Assembly: GCF_051192575.1 (NCBI RefSeq)
Contig: NZ_JBPJSQ010000009.1
Span: forward strand, 1-64,000
Direction of reading: 5' to 3'
DNA length: 64,000 nucleotides
DNA from: Aestuariimicrobium soli
GTDB taxonomy: Bacteria; Actinomycetota; Actinomycetes; Propionibacteriales; Propionibacteriaceae
Of the stretch, positions 6,598 to 15,522 are shown piece after piece. A program made the position numbers and the translations under genes. How positions within the stretch are numbered: the stretch's first letter is position 1; the number at the start of each line of letters is the position of its first letter. Below the pieces are notes generated by a model. That model was not told the DNA's origin and searched no databases. It worked only from the letters and a program-made list of their open reading frames with translations.

Positions 6598-8913
6598 ATG
6601 TCACAGGTGCCCTATCTCGACCCCGCCCTGGGAGTCGAGCAGCGAGTCGATGACCTGCTGGGTCGCATGAGCGTGGCCGAGAAGGCCGGACAGCTCACCC
6701 AGTACTTCTACTTCGGCGCCTTCGCCGAGACGGCGGCCCAGGCGCAGGCCGAGGCGGGCGACGCCGAGGCCGATGCCATGCCGGTCGACGCGGAACTGTT
6801 CGCCCAGCAACCCCTCCTGGTGGAGCGGGCCCTGGCCGAGGGGGCCGTGGGGTCGCTGCTGTTCGTGAAGGACGCCGCCAACGCCAACCGCCTGCAGAAG
6901 TTGGCGATCGAGGGCAACCCGCACGGCATTCCCGTGCTGTTCGGCTTCGACGTGATCCACGGCTTCCGCACGATCATGCCCGTGCCCATCGGCGTGGCCG
7001 CCTCGTGGGATCCGCAGCTGGCCGAGGACGGCCAGCGGGTCGCAGCCCGCGAGGCCAGCGCCGTGGGCATCCGGTGGTCGTTCGCGCCCATGCTCGACAT
7101 CGCCCGCGACCCCCGCTGGGGGCGCATCGTCGAGGGAGCGGGGGAGGATCCGGTGCTCGGCGCCGCCATGGCCGCGGCCCAGGTGCGCGGGTTCCAGGGT
7201 GAGTTCGCACCGGACAACATCGTGGCCGGCCCCAAGCACTTCGCCGGCTACGGAGCCGCCCGCGGCGGCCGTGACTACGACGACTCCGACATCTCCGACT
7301 CCGAGTTGCACAACGTCTACCTGCCGCCTTTCAAGGCCGCCGTCGACGCCGGAGCGGGCAACGTGATGACGGCCTACATGGATCTCAACGGCACCCCGGC
7401 CGTGTCGAACGCCTGGCTGCTGAGTGATGTGTTGCGCGGCGACTGGGGCTTCGACGGCTTCGTCGTCTCCGACGCCAACGGCGTGCGCTCCCAGGAGACC
7501 CAGCACCACGTGCCCGACCTGGCCGAGGCGGCGGCCCGGGCCCTGGTCGCCGGGAACGACATGGAGATGTGCATGTTCGACCCGGCCTTCAGCCGCATCC
7601 CCCAGGGGGTCGCCTCGGGTCGGATCAGTGCCGAGGTGCTCGACGAGGCCGTCCGCCGCGTGCTGCGGGTGAAGTTTCGCATGGGACTGTTCGAGCACCC
7701 CTTCGTCGACGAGGCCGCCGTCAGCTCGGTGCTGTCGTCCCAGCAGCACCGCGAGGTCGCGCTGCGGGCCGCCGAACGGTCGGCCGTGTTGCTCACCAAT
7801 CGCGATGCCACCCTGCCCCTGGCGGCCGACGGTCTCACCTCGGTGGCCGTCATCGGGCAACTGGGTCATTCCAAGCGCGACACCGTGGGCCCGTGGGTCT
7901 TCGATCAGGACAACGACGAGACGGTCACCATCGTCGAGGGGCTGCGTGCCCTGCTCGGCGAGGGCGTCACGGTGGAGCACGCCGATGGCGTGGGCATTCC
8001 CAATCGGGTGATCCCCTCGATGTTCGACCGCATGGATGCCCTGCGCGCCTTCACCCCCGACGACCACAACGACGAGGCCGAACTGGCCCGGGCCGTTGAG
8101 CTCGCCGCCCGCAGTCAGGTGGCGGTCGTCGTGATCGGTCAGCGACAGAACCAGATCGGCGAGGCGGCCTCGACCTCGACCCTTGAGCTCGGTGGCCGAC
8201 AGGTCGAACAGCTGCGTCGCATCGTCGAGACGGGCACGAAGGTCGTGGTGGTGTCGATGTCGGGCCGTCCGCTCGACCTGCGTGAGGTGGTCGACCTCGC
8301 GCCGGCGGTGCTGCACGTCTGGTACCCGGGCACCCGTGGTGGCGAGGCGGTCGCGAACCTGCTGTTCGGTCGCGTCTCCCCGGCCGGACGACTGCCGTTC
8401 ACGTGGCCACGCCACGTCGGGCAGGTGCCGATGATCCTGTCCCACTACCGCACCTTCCAGCCCGACGCGCAGGGGCAGCGCTACTGGGACGAGGAGTCGA
8501 CCCCGCTGTTCGGGTTCGGCCATGGGCTGAGCTACGCCACCTTCGAGTACTCCGACCTGACCGTGACCCCCGACACCGTCACGGTGGGGGAGACCGCCAC
8601 CGTGACGGTGACCCTGACCAACACCTCGTCCGTCGACGCCGACGAGGTCGTGCAGCTCTACATCCACCAGCGGTGGGGCACCAGCACTCGTCCGATCAGG
8701 GAGTTGAAGGGGTTCCGGCGGGTGCACCTCCCGGCGGGGACGAGCACCGAGGTCAGCTTCGAGCTCGGGCCCGAGCAACTGCGCTACTGGTCGGGGGCGA
8801 CCCGTGACTGGGTGCAGGACGCCACCCAGATCGAGGTGCACGTCGGCGGCAGTTCGGCCACGGTGGTCGAGTCGCTGCTGACGGTGACCGCGGAGGGTGG
8901 CGCCGGCGACTGA
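6598..8913 (+). CDS. GH3 beta-glucosidase (cytosolic)
   Basis: A 771-residue glycoside hydrolase family 3 enzyme, predicted to release terminal beta-linked glucose or xylose. An ideal AAGGAG sits 6 bases before the ATG at 6598. The N-terminal TIM barrel contains GFDVIHGFRTIMPVPIGVAA and KHFAGYGAARGGRDYDD, and the nucleophile is Asp292 in GFVVSDANG. The GH3 C-terminal alpha/beta domain follows (about 390-640), then a fibronectin III-like domain (ADEVVQLYIHQRWG, about 680-760). No signal peptide is present, so it probably acts on imported oligosaccharides. It precedes a ROK sugar kinase, which fits intracellular hydrolysis followed by phosphorylation. Confidence 0.93.
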   Translation: MSQVPYLDPALGVEQRVDDLLGRMSVAEKAGQLTQYFYFGAFAETAAQAQAEAGDAEADAMPVDAELFAQQPLLVERALAEGAVGSLLFVKDAANANRLQKLAIEGNPHGIPVLFGFDVIHGFRTIMPVPIGVAASWDPQLAEDGQRVAAREASAVGIRWSFAPMLDIARDPRWGRIVEGAGEDPVLGAAMAAAQVRGFQGEFAPDNIVAGPKHFAGYGAARGGRDYDDSDISDSELHNVYLPPFKAAVDAGAGNVMTAYMDLNGTPAVSNAWLLSDVLRGDWGFDGFVVSDANGVRSQETQHHVPDLAEAAARALVAGNDMEMCMFDPAFSRIPQGVASGRISAEVLDEAVRRVLRVKFRMGLFEHPFVDEAAVSSVLSSQQHREVALRAAERSAVLLTNRDATLPLAADGLTSVAVIGQLGHSKRDTVGPWVFDQDNDETVTIVEGLRALLGEGVTVEHADGVGIPNRVIPSMFDRMDALRAFTPDDHNDEAELARAVELAARSQVAVVVIGQRQNQIGEAASTSTLELGGRQVEQLRRIVETGTKVVVVSMSGRPLDLREVVDLAPAVLHVWYPGTRGGEAVANLLFGRVSPAGRLPFTWPRHVGQVPMILSHYRTFQPDAQGQRYWDEESTPLFGFGHGLSYATFEYSDLTVTPDTVTVGETATVTVTLTNTSSVDADEVVQLYIHQRWGTSTRPIRELKGFRRVHLPAGTSTEVSFELGPEQLRYWSGATRDWVQDATQIEVHVGGSSATVVESLLTVTAEGGAGD

Positions 8914-8967
8914 CCGCGATCGGGTCGGCCACCATCCCAGTCGACGCCGCGGGTCGGGTCGCTGGGT

Positions 8968-8973
8968 TAGGCT
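8968..8973 (+). promoter_or_regulatory. -10 box for leaderless ROK kinase gene
   Basis: TAGGCT is followed by exactly 7 bases and the GTG at 8981. No Shine-Dalgarno is present. Confidence 0.6.
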
Positions 8974-8980
8974 CGAGTTC

Positions 8981-10039
8981 GTGCTCACGATCGGCATCGA
9001 CATCGGCGGAACCAAGGTTGCGGCGGGCGTCGTCACCCCCGAAGGCGAGGTGTTGCGACGTCTGCAACGCCCCACCCCGTCGCACAGCCCGACCGCCGTG
9101 GAAGACGCGATCTGCGAGATCGTGGACGAGTTCTCCCGCGAGTACCGGATCGCGGCGGTGGGGATCGGAGCGGCCGGCTGGGTCGACACCGACCAGGCCG
9201 TGGTGCGGTTCTCGCCGCATCTGGCGTGGCGCAACGAGCCCCTGCGCGACCGGATCGCCGCCCGCGTGCAGGTGCCCGTGCTGGTCGACAACGACGCCAA
9301 TGCCGCCGCCTGGGCCGAGTACCGCTTCGGTGCCGGTCGGTCGGCCCGCGTGGTGGTGTGCATCACGCTGGGCACCGGCATCGGTGGCGCCGTGGTGATG
9401 AACGGACGACTCTTCCGCGGCCGGTACGGCATGGCCGGGGAGTTCGGGCACATGGGTGTGGTGCCCGAGGGGCATTGGTGCCCCTGTGGCAACCGTGGAT
9501 GCTGGGAGCAGTACTCCTCGGGCAATGCGCTGGTGCGCGACGCGCGGGCCCTGATTGAGGCGAAGTCACCGCAGGCCGAGGGGCTGCTCGACCACGTCGA
9601 GGGCCACGACCCGGCGCTGTTGACGGGCCCCGACATCACCGCCGCGGCGCTGGCCGGTCACCCGATGGCCATCGAACTGATCGGCGACGTCGGCACCTGG
9701 CTCGGCCGGGGGCTGGCCAATCTGGCGGCCGCCCTCGACCCCGACCTGTTCGTGATCGGCGGGGGTGTCAGCGCCGCCGGTGACCTGCTGGTCGCCCCGG
9801 CGCGGGCGGCCTTCGAACGCGGGTTGACGGGGCGCGGGTTCCGACCGGTCGCCACGGTCGCGCTGGCGCACTTCCGCAACGACGCCGGCCTGATCGGGGC
9901 CGCCGATCTCGCCCGACACTCGATCACCGAGCCGCCGGGCCCGGCCCGCGGTTTCTGGCCCCGACGCCGAGGCCGTCCACGCTCGTCCCGGTTGCAACTG
10001 CGCATCCGTGAGCTGATGGAGCCGCCCCGTCGGGGGTGA
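8981..10039 (+). CDS. ROK family glucokinase
   Basis: A 352-residue sugar kinase that phosphorylates glucose or a related hexose with ATP or possibly polyphosphate. The phosphate-binding loop is IGIDIGGTKVAAGVV. DNDANAAAWAEYRFG contains the catalytic Asp, and the ROK zinc site is intact: His in FGHMGVVPEGHW and Cys167, Cys169 and Cys174 in CPCGNRGCWEQ. With no helix-turn-helix it is an enzyme, not a NagC-type repressor. The last 35 residues are a basic, Pro/Arg-rich extension (RRRGRPRSSRLQLR) absent from typical kinases. GTG at 8981 is supported by the leaderless -10 box. It sits downstream of the GH3 enzyme and ends tail-to-tail with the next minus gene, 2 bases apart. Confidence 0.92.
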   Translation: MLTIGIDIGGTKVAAGVVTPEGEVLRRLQRPTPSHSPTAVEDAICEIVDEFSREYRIAAVGIGAAGWVDTDQAVVRFSPHLAWRNEPLRDRIAARVQVPVLVDNDANAAAWAEYRFGAGRSARVVVCITLGTGIGGAVVMNGRLFRGRYGMAGEFGHMGVVPEGHWCPCGNRGCWEQYSSGNALVRDARALIEAKSPQAEGLLDHVEGHDPALLTGPDITAAALAGHPMAIELIGDVGTWLGRGLANLAAALDPDLFVIGGGVSAAGDLLVAPARAAFERGLTGRGFRPVATVALAHFRNDAGLIGAADLARHSITEPPGPARGFWPRRRGRPRSSRLQLRIRELMEPPRRG

Positions 10040-10041
10040 CC

Positions 10042-10521
10042 TCACAGGTGGATGCCGTCGTCGTCCGGGTCGCGCGGCGGGCGCCGCAGGGCGCGCACGA
10101 GCAGCCACACCACCCCGCCACCGGCGGCCACCGGGCCGACCCAGACGAGGTTGGCGGGCACGTTCAGCACGAATCCGGCCAGCAGCAGCACGACCAGCCC
10201 CACGGCCAGCACCGCCGCCGCGATCCGGATGTCGGCCGGCAACGGCGGTCGAGGGCCGGGGGAGCGGTAGTCGACGTCGTCCGCGGGCTCGACGTCACCG
10301 GCGGATTCGACCCGCACGGGCGGGGCCGACTCGGGCATCCTGGGTTGGGAGATCCTGGGCTGGGGCTTCCTGGGCTCGGGCGTCCTGGGTTCGGGCTTCC
10401 CGGGCTCGGCAACCTCGACGTCGGCCTCATGCGGAGCACCGTGATCGCCACGCATGGCGCCCTCGCCGAACTCGGCCGTGACCAGTTCGGCGAACCTGCG
10501 ATCGACGTCGGTGGGATCCAC
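10042..10521 (-). CDS. unknown two-TM membrane protein with Pro-Arg pentapeptide repeats
   Basis: I do not recognise this 159-residue protein. Residues 1-35 form an acidic helix (VDRRFAELVTAEFGEGAM). They are followed by about five pentapeptides of the type KPEPR/TPEPR/KPQPR encoded by a 15 bp tandem repeat, and an acidic linker. Two transmembrane helices follow (IAAAVLAVGLVVLLLAGFVL and WVGPVAAGGGVVWLLV) with a charged cytosolic tail. GTG at 10521 is preceded by a leaderless-type TACGGT box 6 bases upstream. It is divergent from the acyltransferase gene. Confidence 0.65.
   Translation of the reverse strand: MDPTDVDRRFAELVTAEFGEGAMRGDHGAPHEADVEVAEPGKPEPRTPEPRKPQPRISQPRMPESAPPVRVESAGDVEPADDVDYRSPGPRPPLPADIRIAAAVLAVGLVVLLLAGFVLNVPANLVWVGPVAAGGGVVWLLVRALRRPPRDPDDDGIHL
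10337..10411. repeat. five 15 bp tandem repeats in coding sequence
   Basis: Five consecutive 15 bp units related to TTCCTGGGCTCGGGC (10337, 10352, 10367, 10382, 10397) encode, on the minus strand, the PxPRx repeats of the membrane protein ending at 10042. Unit length keeps the frame, so copy-number changes would only lengthen or shorten the linker. Confidence 0.85.
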
Positions 10522-10527
10522 CCCTCC

Positions 10528-10533
10528 ACCGTA
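10528..10533 (-). promoter_or_regulatory. -10 box for leaderless Pro-Arg repeat membrane protein
   Basis: TACGGT on the minus strand lies 6 bases before the GTG at 10521. The intervening GGAGGG could instead be read as a poor, too-close ribosome site. Confidence 0.4.
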
Positions 10534-10603
10534 GGTCGGCCGGCTCGAAGAATCGAGAGCGAGAGGTCAGATTGTCCTCCACCGGGCCCGATCCCGGGTG
10601 CCG

Positions 10604-10609
10604 TAGGGT
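10604..10609 (+). promoter_or_regulatory. -10 box for leaderless acyltransferase gene
   Basis: TAGGGT is followed by exactly 7 bases and the GTG at 10617, with no Shine-Dalgarno. This decides the start against upstream in-frame codons. Confidence 0.55.
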
Positions 10610-10616
10610 GTGGGGC

Positions 10617-11363
10617 GTGTGGTACTGGTTCCTGAAGTGGACGCTCTTTCGTCCGGTGTGCATCGTGGCGTTCCGGCCGTGGATCACGGGCAGTGAGAAC
10701 ATCCCCGAGGGAGCCGCGATCCTGGCCGGCAACCACCTGTCGGCCGGTGACACGTTCCTGCTGCCCGCACTGATCCGGCGTCGACTGACCTTTCCCGCCA
10801 AGGCCGAACTGTTCAAGGGCGACCGCGGGTTCCGCTCGAAGGTGGTGGCCTGGTTCCTCACGGCCGTGGGTCAGGTGCCCATGGACCGTTCGGGAGGTCG
10901 CGCCTCGGCGACCGGTCTGGGACCGGTGATGCAGACCCTGGCCGATGGAGGTCTGGTCGGCATCTTCCCCGAGGGCACCCGCTCGAGCGACGGCAACCTC
11001 TACAAGGGACGAACCGGCGTCGCCCGCCTGGCCCTCGAGGCCGGGGTGCCCGTGCTCCCCGTCGGCTTCGTCAACACCGAGTTCCGCAAGGGACTCTTCG
11101 GCATCCCGGTCATGCACCGCCCGGGGGTGATCATCGGCAAGCCGATCGACTTCGGCGAGTTCGCCGGTCGCGCCGACGAGCTCAAGGTGCTGCGCCACGT
11201 CACGGACCAAGTGATGGCCGGCATCCAGGAGCTGACCGGGCAGTCCTACGTCGACGTGTACTCCACCAGGGTCAAGTACGGCGATCTGGCCGGCGGCGAC
11301 CTCACCGAGCACGTGCGCGTCCGCCCCGGGGGCGATCGCGGTCGACCCGACGCCCGGGCCTGA
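10617..11363 (+). CDS. plsC: 1-acyl-sn-glycerol-3-phosphate acyltransferase (PlsC family)
   Basis: A 248-residue membrane-associated acyltransferase that adds the second acyl chain to lysophosphatidic acid in phospholipid synthesis. Motif I is NHLSAGD (Asn39, His40, Asp45) and motif III is FPEGTRS; the N-terminus WYWFLKWTLFRPV is the usual interfacial segment. It is the first of two adjacent acyltransferase genes, followed 14 bases later by the second and then by a sensor kinase. Rv2182c of M. tuberculosis is the syntenic relative. The exact acyl acceptor is inferred from the family. Confidence 0.9.
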   Translation: MWYWFLKWTLFRPVCIVAFRPWITGSENIPEGAAILAGNHLSAGDTFLLPALIRRRLTFPAKAELFKGDRGFRSKVVAWFLTAVGQVPMDRSGGRASATGLGPVMQTLADGGLVGIFPEGTRSSDGNLYKGRTGVARLALEAGVPVLPVGFVNTEFRKGLFGIPVMHRPGVIIGKPIDFGEFAGRADELKVLRHVTDQVMAGIQELTGQSYVDVYSTRVKYGDLAGGDLTEHVRVRPGGDRGRPDARA

Positions 11364-11377
11364 CAAGCGAGGACACC

Positions 11378-12205
11378 ATGCCGTCGTCGAATGCCAGCTC
11401 GTTCCGCGCCGTGAAGCGCGTCGCCGGGCGCGTCGTCCATCGTGCCCTGACCCTGGTGGGAGCCCCGGCGGTCGCCGAGTTCCGCCACCTCGAGGTCGAG
11501 GGTCTCGACAACGTGCCCGCGACCGGGGCCGCGCTGATCGCCTGCAACCACCGCTCCACCCTCGACACCGCCATCGTGCAGGCCGCCCTCGACCGCACGG
11601 CACGGGTGGTGTCGGTGGAGAATGCCTGGCCCGGTCACGGTGAGGACGAGGCCGAGCGTCTCGCCGACCTGGTCGCCCAGGGCGAGCTGCTGCTGACCTT
11701 CCCCGAGGGGCAGCCCAGCCCCGACGGGCTCGTGCACCGCGGCCACATCGGGCTGGGTGCCGTCGTGCTCACCCATCAGCTGCCGGTCATTCCCGCCGCG
11801 CTGGTCGACCACGGACGATCGGTGCGCTTCGGCACGCGGGTCACCTTCGAGCGCCACGCGGGCCTGCCCGTGACCCGCACCCTGGCTCGCGCCGTCACCG
11901 ACGAGGTGATGGAGGCCGTGCTGCAGGTCTCGGGCCATGACTACGACGACTCGACCTCGGCGGGCGCCCGCTCCCAGGCCCGCCGCGAACGCCGCGAGCA
12001 GATCACTGCGCGGCGGGTGTCGGCTGCAGCCCGCCGTCGCGCCGTCAAGGTTGCCGAGGTGGCGCGTCGCAACCAGCGTGAGCTGGAGCGGGCCGACCTC
12101 GCCCGCCGTGCCGAGGAGGCCGAGATCGTGGCCCGCCGGCATGCCGAGGACGCCGCCCGTCGCGATCGGGAGCACCACCACGACGGCACATCGCGGGAGC
12201 GCTGA
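11378..12205 (+). CDS. second PlsC-type acyltransferase with Arg/Glu-rich coiled-coil tail
   Basis: A 275-residue acyltransferase. Motif I is NHRSTLD and motif III is FPEGQPSPDG, a variant lacking the usual Thr-Arg after Gly. The catalytic domain ends near residue 190. It is followed by about 80 residues of highly charged helix (ARRRAVKVAEVARRNQREL), likely a coiled coil or membrane-surface anchor not typical of PlsC. The stop codon overlaps the sensor kinase start by one base (TGATG), so the two are translationally coupled. Substrate may differ from the first enzyme; glycolipid or lysophospholipid acylation are options. Confidence 0.85.
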   Translation: MPSSNASSFRAVKRVAGRVVHRALTLVGAPAVAEFRHLEVEGLDNVPATGAALIACNHRSTLDTAIVQAALDRTARVVSVENAWPGHGEDEAERLADLVAQGELLLTFPEGQPSPDGLVHRGHIGLGAVVLTHQLPVIPAALVDHGRSVRFGTRVTFERHAGLPVTRTLARAVTDEVMEAVLQVSGHDYDDSTSAGARSQARRERREQITARRVSAAARRRAVKVAEVARRNQRELERADLARRAEEAEIVARRHAEDAARRDREHHHDGTSRER

Positions 12206-13386
12206 TGGCCTGGCTGATCGCCCGCCAGCTCGCCCCGGAACGCCATCTGCTGCGCCCCACCTTCCGGGTGTTGAACGCGACCCGACTGCTGCTGGTCGGG
12301 CACGCCGTCATCTTCAACCTGATGCGTGGCGACGCCATCCGGCACCTGGCGCTGGTGGTGGGCGCCGGAATCGTGATGCTGGTGTGGACCGCCATCTGCT
12401 GGTGGACGAGCAGCCGCGAGGTCGAACCCCGCGACTGGTTCCACGTGGCCGATCTCTCGGTGACGGTGGGTCTGGTGCTCTCGTCCAGCTGGCTGTTGGG
12501 GCTACACACCTACGAGCGCGGCTACATTCCCGTGACCGTCTACTGGCATGTCGCGGCTCCTCTGTCGATCGCGGTCGCCAAGGGAGCCCGATGGGGGCTG
12601 GCGGCGGCCGGTGCCGTGGGGGCGGCGACCATCGTGCTGCTGCCGTCGCTGGAGCCGCGGGGCTGGTCGGGTGCCTTCGCCGTGTGCGTGATCGCCTGGG
12701 GCGTGGGTCAATTGGTGGGACTGCTGCGGTCAACCATCCGTGAGCGCGACGCCACGGTCGCCCGGGCCATCGCGCTCGCCGAACGCGACCGGGTGGCTCG
12801 CATCGTGCACGACGGCGCCCTGCAGGTGCTGTCGATGGTCGAGCGGGAGGGCCCCGCCCTGGGCCCGACCGGCATGCGGCTGTCGCGCATGGCCCGCAAC
12901 CAGGAGACCCGCCTGCGGGCCATCCTGCAGGACCGCACCGTCGACATCGTCGACTCCGGTGATGAACAGGCGATGGTCGATCTGGTGCCGCTGCTGGACG
13001 CGCAGTCGTCCGATCAGGTGACCGTCTCGATGATGGCCGGACAGGTGATGATGCCTCGGCGGCGTGCCGGCGAACTGATGGCGGCCGTCAACCAGGCTCT
13101 GTACAACGCGCAGCGACACGCCGGGCCGGACGCCCGCGTCTGGGTGCTGGTCGAGGAGATGGACGGCGAGGTGACGGTGTCGGTGCGCGACAACGGCGTC
13201 GGCATGGATGCCGACCAGATCGCCGCCGCCATGGCCTCCGACCGCATGGGCATGCGGGCCTCCATCAGGGGACGGCTGGTCGACCTGGGCGGCACGGCCA
13301 CGTTGAAGTCTGACCCCGGACGTGGGGTGGAATGGGAACTCAAGGCCCCGTTGACCGATTCCCGAGCAGAGGAAGTGAGCCCGTGA
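12205..13386 (+). CDS. macS: membrane sensor histidine kinase, MacS/NarX type
   Basis: A 393-residue sensor kinase. About five transmembrane helices occupy residues 20-180 (DUF5931-like). A HisKA_3-type dimerisation helix follows, RDRVARIVHDGALQVLSMVE, with His202 as predicted phosphoacceptor. The ATPase domain shows NQALYNAQRHAG (N box), VRDNGVGMD (G1) and RMGMRASIRGR. The arrangement matches MacS of the actinobacterial MacRS system. No extracytoplasmic sensor domain is visible, so it probably senses a membrane signal. It is coupled to the upstream acyltransferase and to the response regulator. Confidence 0.88.
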   Translation: MAWLIARQLAPERHLLRPTFRVLNATRLLLVGHAVIFNLMRGDAIRHLALVVGAGIVMLVWTAICWWTSSREVEPRDWFHVADLSVTVGLVLSSSWLLGLHTYERGYIPVTVYWHVAAPLSIAVAKGARWGLAAAGAVGAATIVLLPSLEPRGWSGAFAVCVIAWGVGQLVGLLRSTIRERDATVARAIALAERDRVARIVHDGALQVLSMVEREGPALGPTGMRLSRMARNQETRLRAILQDRTVDIVDSGDEQAMVDLVPLLDAQSSDQVTVSMMAGQVMMPRRRAGELMAAVNQALYNAQRHAGPDARVWVLVEEMDGEVTVSVRDNGVGMDADQIAAAMASDRMGMRASIRGRLVDLGGTATLKSDPGRGVEWELKAPLTDSRAEEVSP

Positions 13387-14039
13387 GCGGCAAACGAGTG
13401 ATGTTGGTGGACGACCATCCCATGTGGATCGACGCCCTGCGCGACGACCTCACCGCGGAGGGGTTCGAGGTGGTCGCCGAGGCCCACACCGGTGATGAGT
13501 GCCTGCGACGGGCCCGGGCCACTCGTCCCGACGTCGTCGTGATGGACCTGCAGATCCCCGAACCCGACGGCGCCTCGTGCACGGAGATCCTGCTCAAGGA
13601 GTTCCCCGAGATGCGCATCCTGGTGCTGTCGGCCTCGGGGGAGCGGGACGACGTGCTGCGCGCCGTCAAGGCCGGCGCCCTCGGGTACCTGCTGAAGAGC
13701 GCCTCGAAGCCCGAACTGCTCGACGGGGTTCGCCGCACCGCCGACGGTGATGCCGTCTTCACTCCCGGACTGGCCGGCCTGGTGCTCGGCGAGTTCCGCC
13801 GCATGGTCACCGTCGCGCACCAGCACAAGGAGGAGGGGCCGATCCTCACCTCCCGCGAGGTCGAGGTGCTGCGGCTGGTCGCCAAGGGCCTCGCCTACCG
13901 TGAGATCGCGGACGAGTTGGTGGTCTCGCACCGCACCGTGCAGAACCACGTGCAGAACGTGCTCCGCAAGCTGCAACTGCACAACCGCGTCGAGCTGACC
14001 CTGTACGCCATCGAGCAGGGCTACTCGGAGGGCCCGTAG
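13383..14039 (+). CDS. macR: NarL/LuxR-type response regulator, MacR-like
   Basis: A 218-residue DNA-binding response regulator. The receiver domain has VDDHP at the start and phosphoacceptor Asp55 in VVVMDLQIPEPDG, with a conserved Lys in GYLLKSASK. The C-terminal LuxR helix-turn-helix reads LTSREVEVLRLVAKG, then SHRTVQNHVQNVLRKL. GTG at 13383 overlaps the kinase stop by 4 bases (GTGA) and is preceded by GAGGAA, so kinase and regulator are co-translated. Targets are unknown; the operon context suggests envelope lipid genes. Confidence 0.92.
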   Translation: MSGKRVMLVDDHPMWIDALRDDLTAEGFEVVAEAHTGDECLRRARATRPDVVVMDLQIPEPDGASCTEILLKEFPEMRILVLSASGERDDVLRAVKAGALGYLLKSASKPELLDGVRRTADGDAVFTPGLAGLVLGEFRRMVTVAHQHKEEGPILTSREVEVLRLVAKGLAYREIADELVVSHRTVQNHVQNVLRKLQLHNRVELTLYAIEQGYSEGP

Positions 14040-14113
14040 GGCTGACCGGCCCCCGGCCCCGCCCCTCGTTTCCGCCAGTCGGGAATCGGTTCGGCCCACG
14101 CCGACCAACCGAC

Positions 14114-14119
14114 TAGCCT
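14114..14119 (+). promoter_or_regulatory. -10 box for leaderless aroG
   Basis: TAGCCT, then exactly 7 bases, then the ATG at 14127. No Shine-Dalgarno. A weak TTCGGC 18 bases upstream is the best -35 candidate. Confidence 0.6.
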
Positions 14120-14126
14120 TACCGCC

Positions 14127-15518
14127 ATGTCTTCGCTGATTCCCTCCTTGGCCGACCTGCGTGAACGACCCCTCATCCAGCAGCCGACCTATGCCGACCT
14201 TGCGAAGCGTGACCAGGCCATCGAGACCCTGCGCGGGCTGCCGCCGCTGGTGTTCGCCGGCGAGTGCGATGACCTGCGGGCCAAGCTGGCCCAGGTGGCC
14301 GAGGGACGAGCCTTCCTGCTCCAGGGTGGCGACTGTGCCGAGACCTTCGCGTCGGTCAACGCCGACAACATCAAGGGCAAACTGCGGGTGCTGTTGAGCA
14401 TGGCCGTGGTGATGACCTACGCGGCGCAGGTGCCGGTGGTCAAGGTCGGGCGCATCGCCGGCCAATACGCCAAGCCGCGCTCCAACAACGACGAGACCCG
14501 CAACGGGGTCACCCTTCCTGCCTACCGCGGCGACGCGGTCAACGGCTTCCCGTTCACCGCCGAGGCCCGCGCCCACGACCCGCAGCGGCTCGTCCGCGTG
14601 TACAACGCGTCGGCGGCCACGCTCAACCTGGTGCGCGCCTTCACCCGGGGAGGGTTCGCCGATCTGCGCGGCATCCACGCGTGGAATGCCGACTTCGTCC
14701 GCAACTCCAATGTCGAGGCCAAGTACGAAGACCTCGCGGCCGAGATCGACCGTGCGCTCGCGTTCATGGTGGCCTGCGGCATCGACGCCGACGAGATGTC
14801 GACGGTCGACTTCTACGCCAGCCACGAGGCGCTGCTGCTCGACTACGAGCACTCGCTGACCCGCATCGACTCCCGTTCCCAGCTGCCCTACAACACGTCG
14901 GGCCACATGGTTTGGATCGGCGAGCGCAACCGCCAGCTCGACGGTGCCCAGGTCGAGCTGATGCGCCACATTCAGAACCCGGTGGGCGTGAAGCTCGGCC
15001 CGACCAGCGATGCCGAGACGGCGCTGGCGCTGGCCGATCGACTCGATCCGGAGCGCATCCCGGGCAAGATCACCTTCATCACGCGGATGGGTGCCAAGAA
15101 CGTGCGCGACAAGCTGCCCGGCATCGTCGAGGCGGTTGAGGCGTCGGGCCGCAAGGTGGTCTGGGTGTGTGATCCCATGCACGGCAACACCTTCGAGGCC
15201 GCCAACGGGTACAAGACCCGCGCGTTCTCCGACGTGGTCGACGAGGTCAACGGCTTCTTCGACGTGCACCACGACCTGGGCACGTGGCCCGGGGGTGTGC
15301 ACATCGAGCTCACCGGGGACGACGTCACCGAGTGCGTCGGCGGCGCCGATGAGCTCAAGGAGGAAGACCTCGCCAGCCGTTACGAGACGGCCTGCGACCC
15401 CCGCCTCAACCGCAACCAGTCGCTGGAGCTGGCCTTCATGGTGGCCGAGCGGCTCCGCGAGGGTCAGGCCAAGCGGGGGACGAACCCCGTGCAGGCCTAC
15501 CAGTCGCGCGAGCTGTGA
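14127..15518 (+). CDS. aroG: class II 3-deoxy-7-phosphoheptulonate (DAHP) synthase
   Basis: A 463-residue type II DAHP synthase that condenses phosphoenolpyruvate and erythrose 4-phosphate in the first step of the shikimate pathway. Family signatures include VFAGECDDL, LLQGGDCAETF (metal-binding Cys), GRIAGQYAKPRS, NTSGHMVWIGERNRQ, GVKLGPTSD and VCDPMHGNT (metal-binding His). Length equals the M. tuberculosis enzyme (Rv2178c), including the extra N-terminal and internal helices that form allosteric aromatic amino acid sites. It follows the response regulator but has its own leaderless promoter. Confidence 0.97.
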   Translation: MSSLIPSLADLRERPLIQQPTYADLAKRDQAIETLRGLPPLVFAGECDDLRAKLAQVAEGRAFLLQGGDCAETFASVNADNIKGKLRVLLSMAVVMTYAAQVPVVKVGRIAGQYAKPRSNNDETRNGVTLPAYRGDAVNGFPFTAEARAHDPQRLVRVYNASAATLNLVRAFTRGGFADLRGIHAWNADFVRNSNVEAKYEDLAAEIDRALAFMVACGIDADEMSTVDFYASHEALLLDYEHSLTRIDSRSQLPYNTSGHMVWIGERNRQLDGAQVELMRHIQNPVGVKLGPTSDAETALALADRLDPERIPGKITFITRMGAKNVRDKLPGIVEAVEASGRKVVWVCDPMHGNTFEAANGYKTRAFSDVVDEVNGFFDVHHDLGTWPGGVHIELTGDDVTECVGGADELKEEDLASRYETACDPRLNRNQSLELAFMVAERLREGQAKRGTNPVQAYQSREL

Positions 15519-15522
15519 ACCG

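Noticed and set aside
6601..9639. A 1012-codon open frame on the minus strand under the GH3 and ROK genes
   Set aside because: It is the antisense of two clearly conserved genes; its translation is rich in His, Gly, Arg and Asp with no domain, a common effect of GC-rich third positions.
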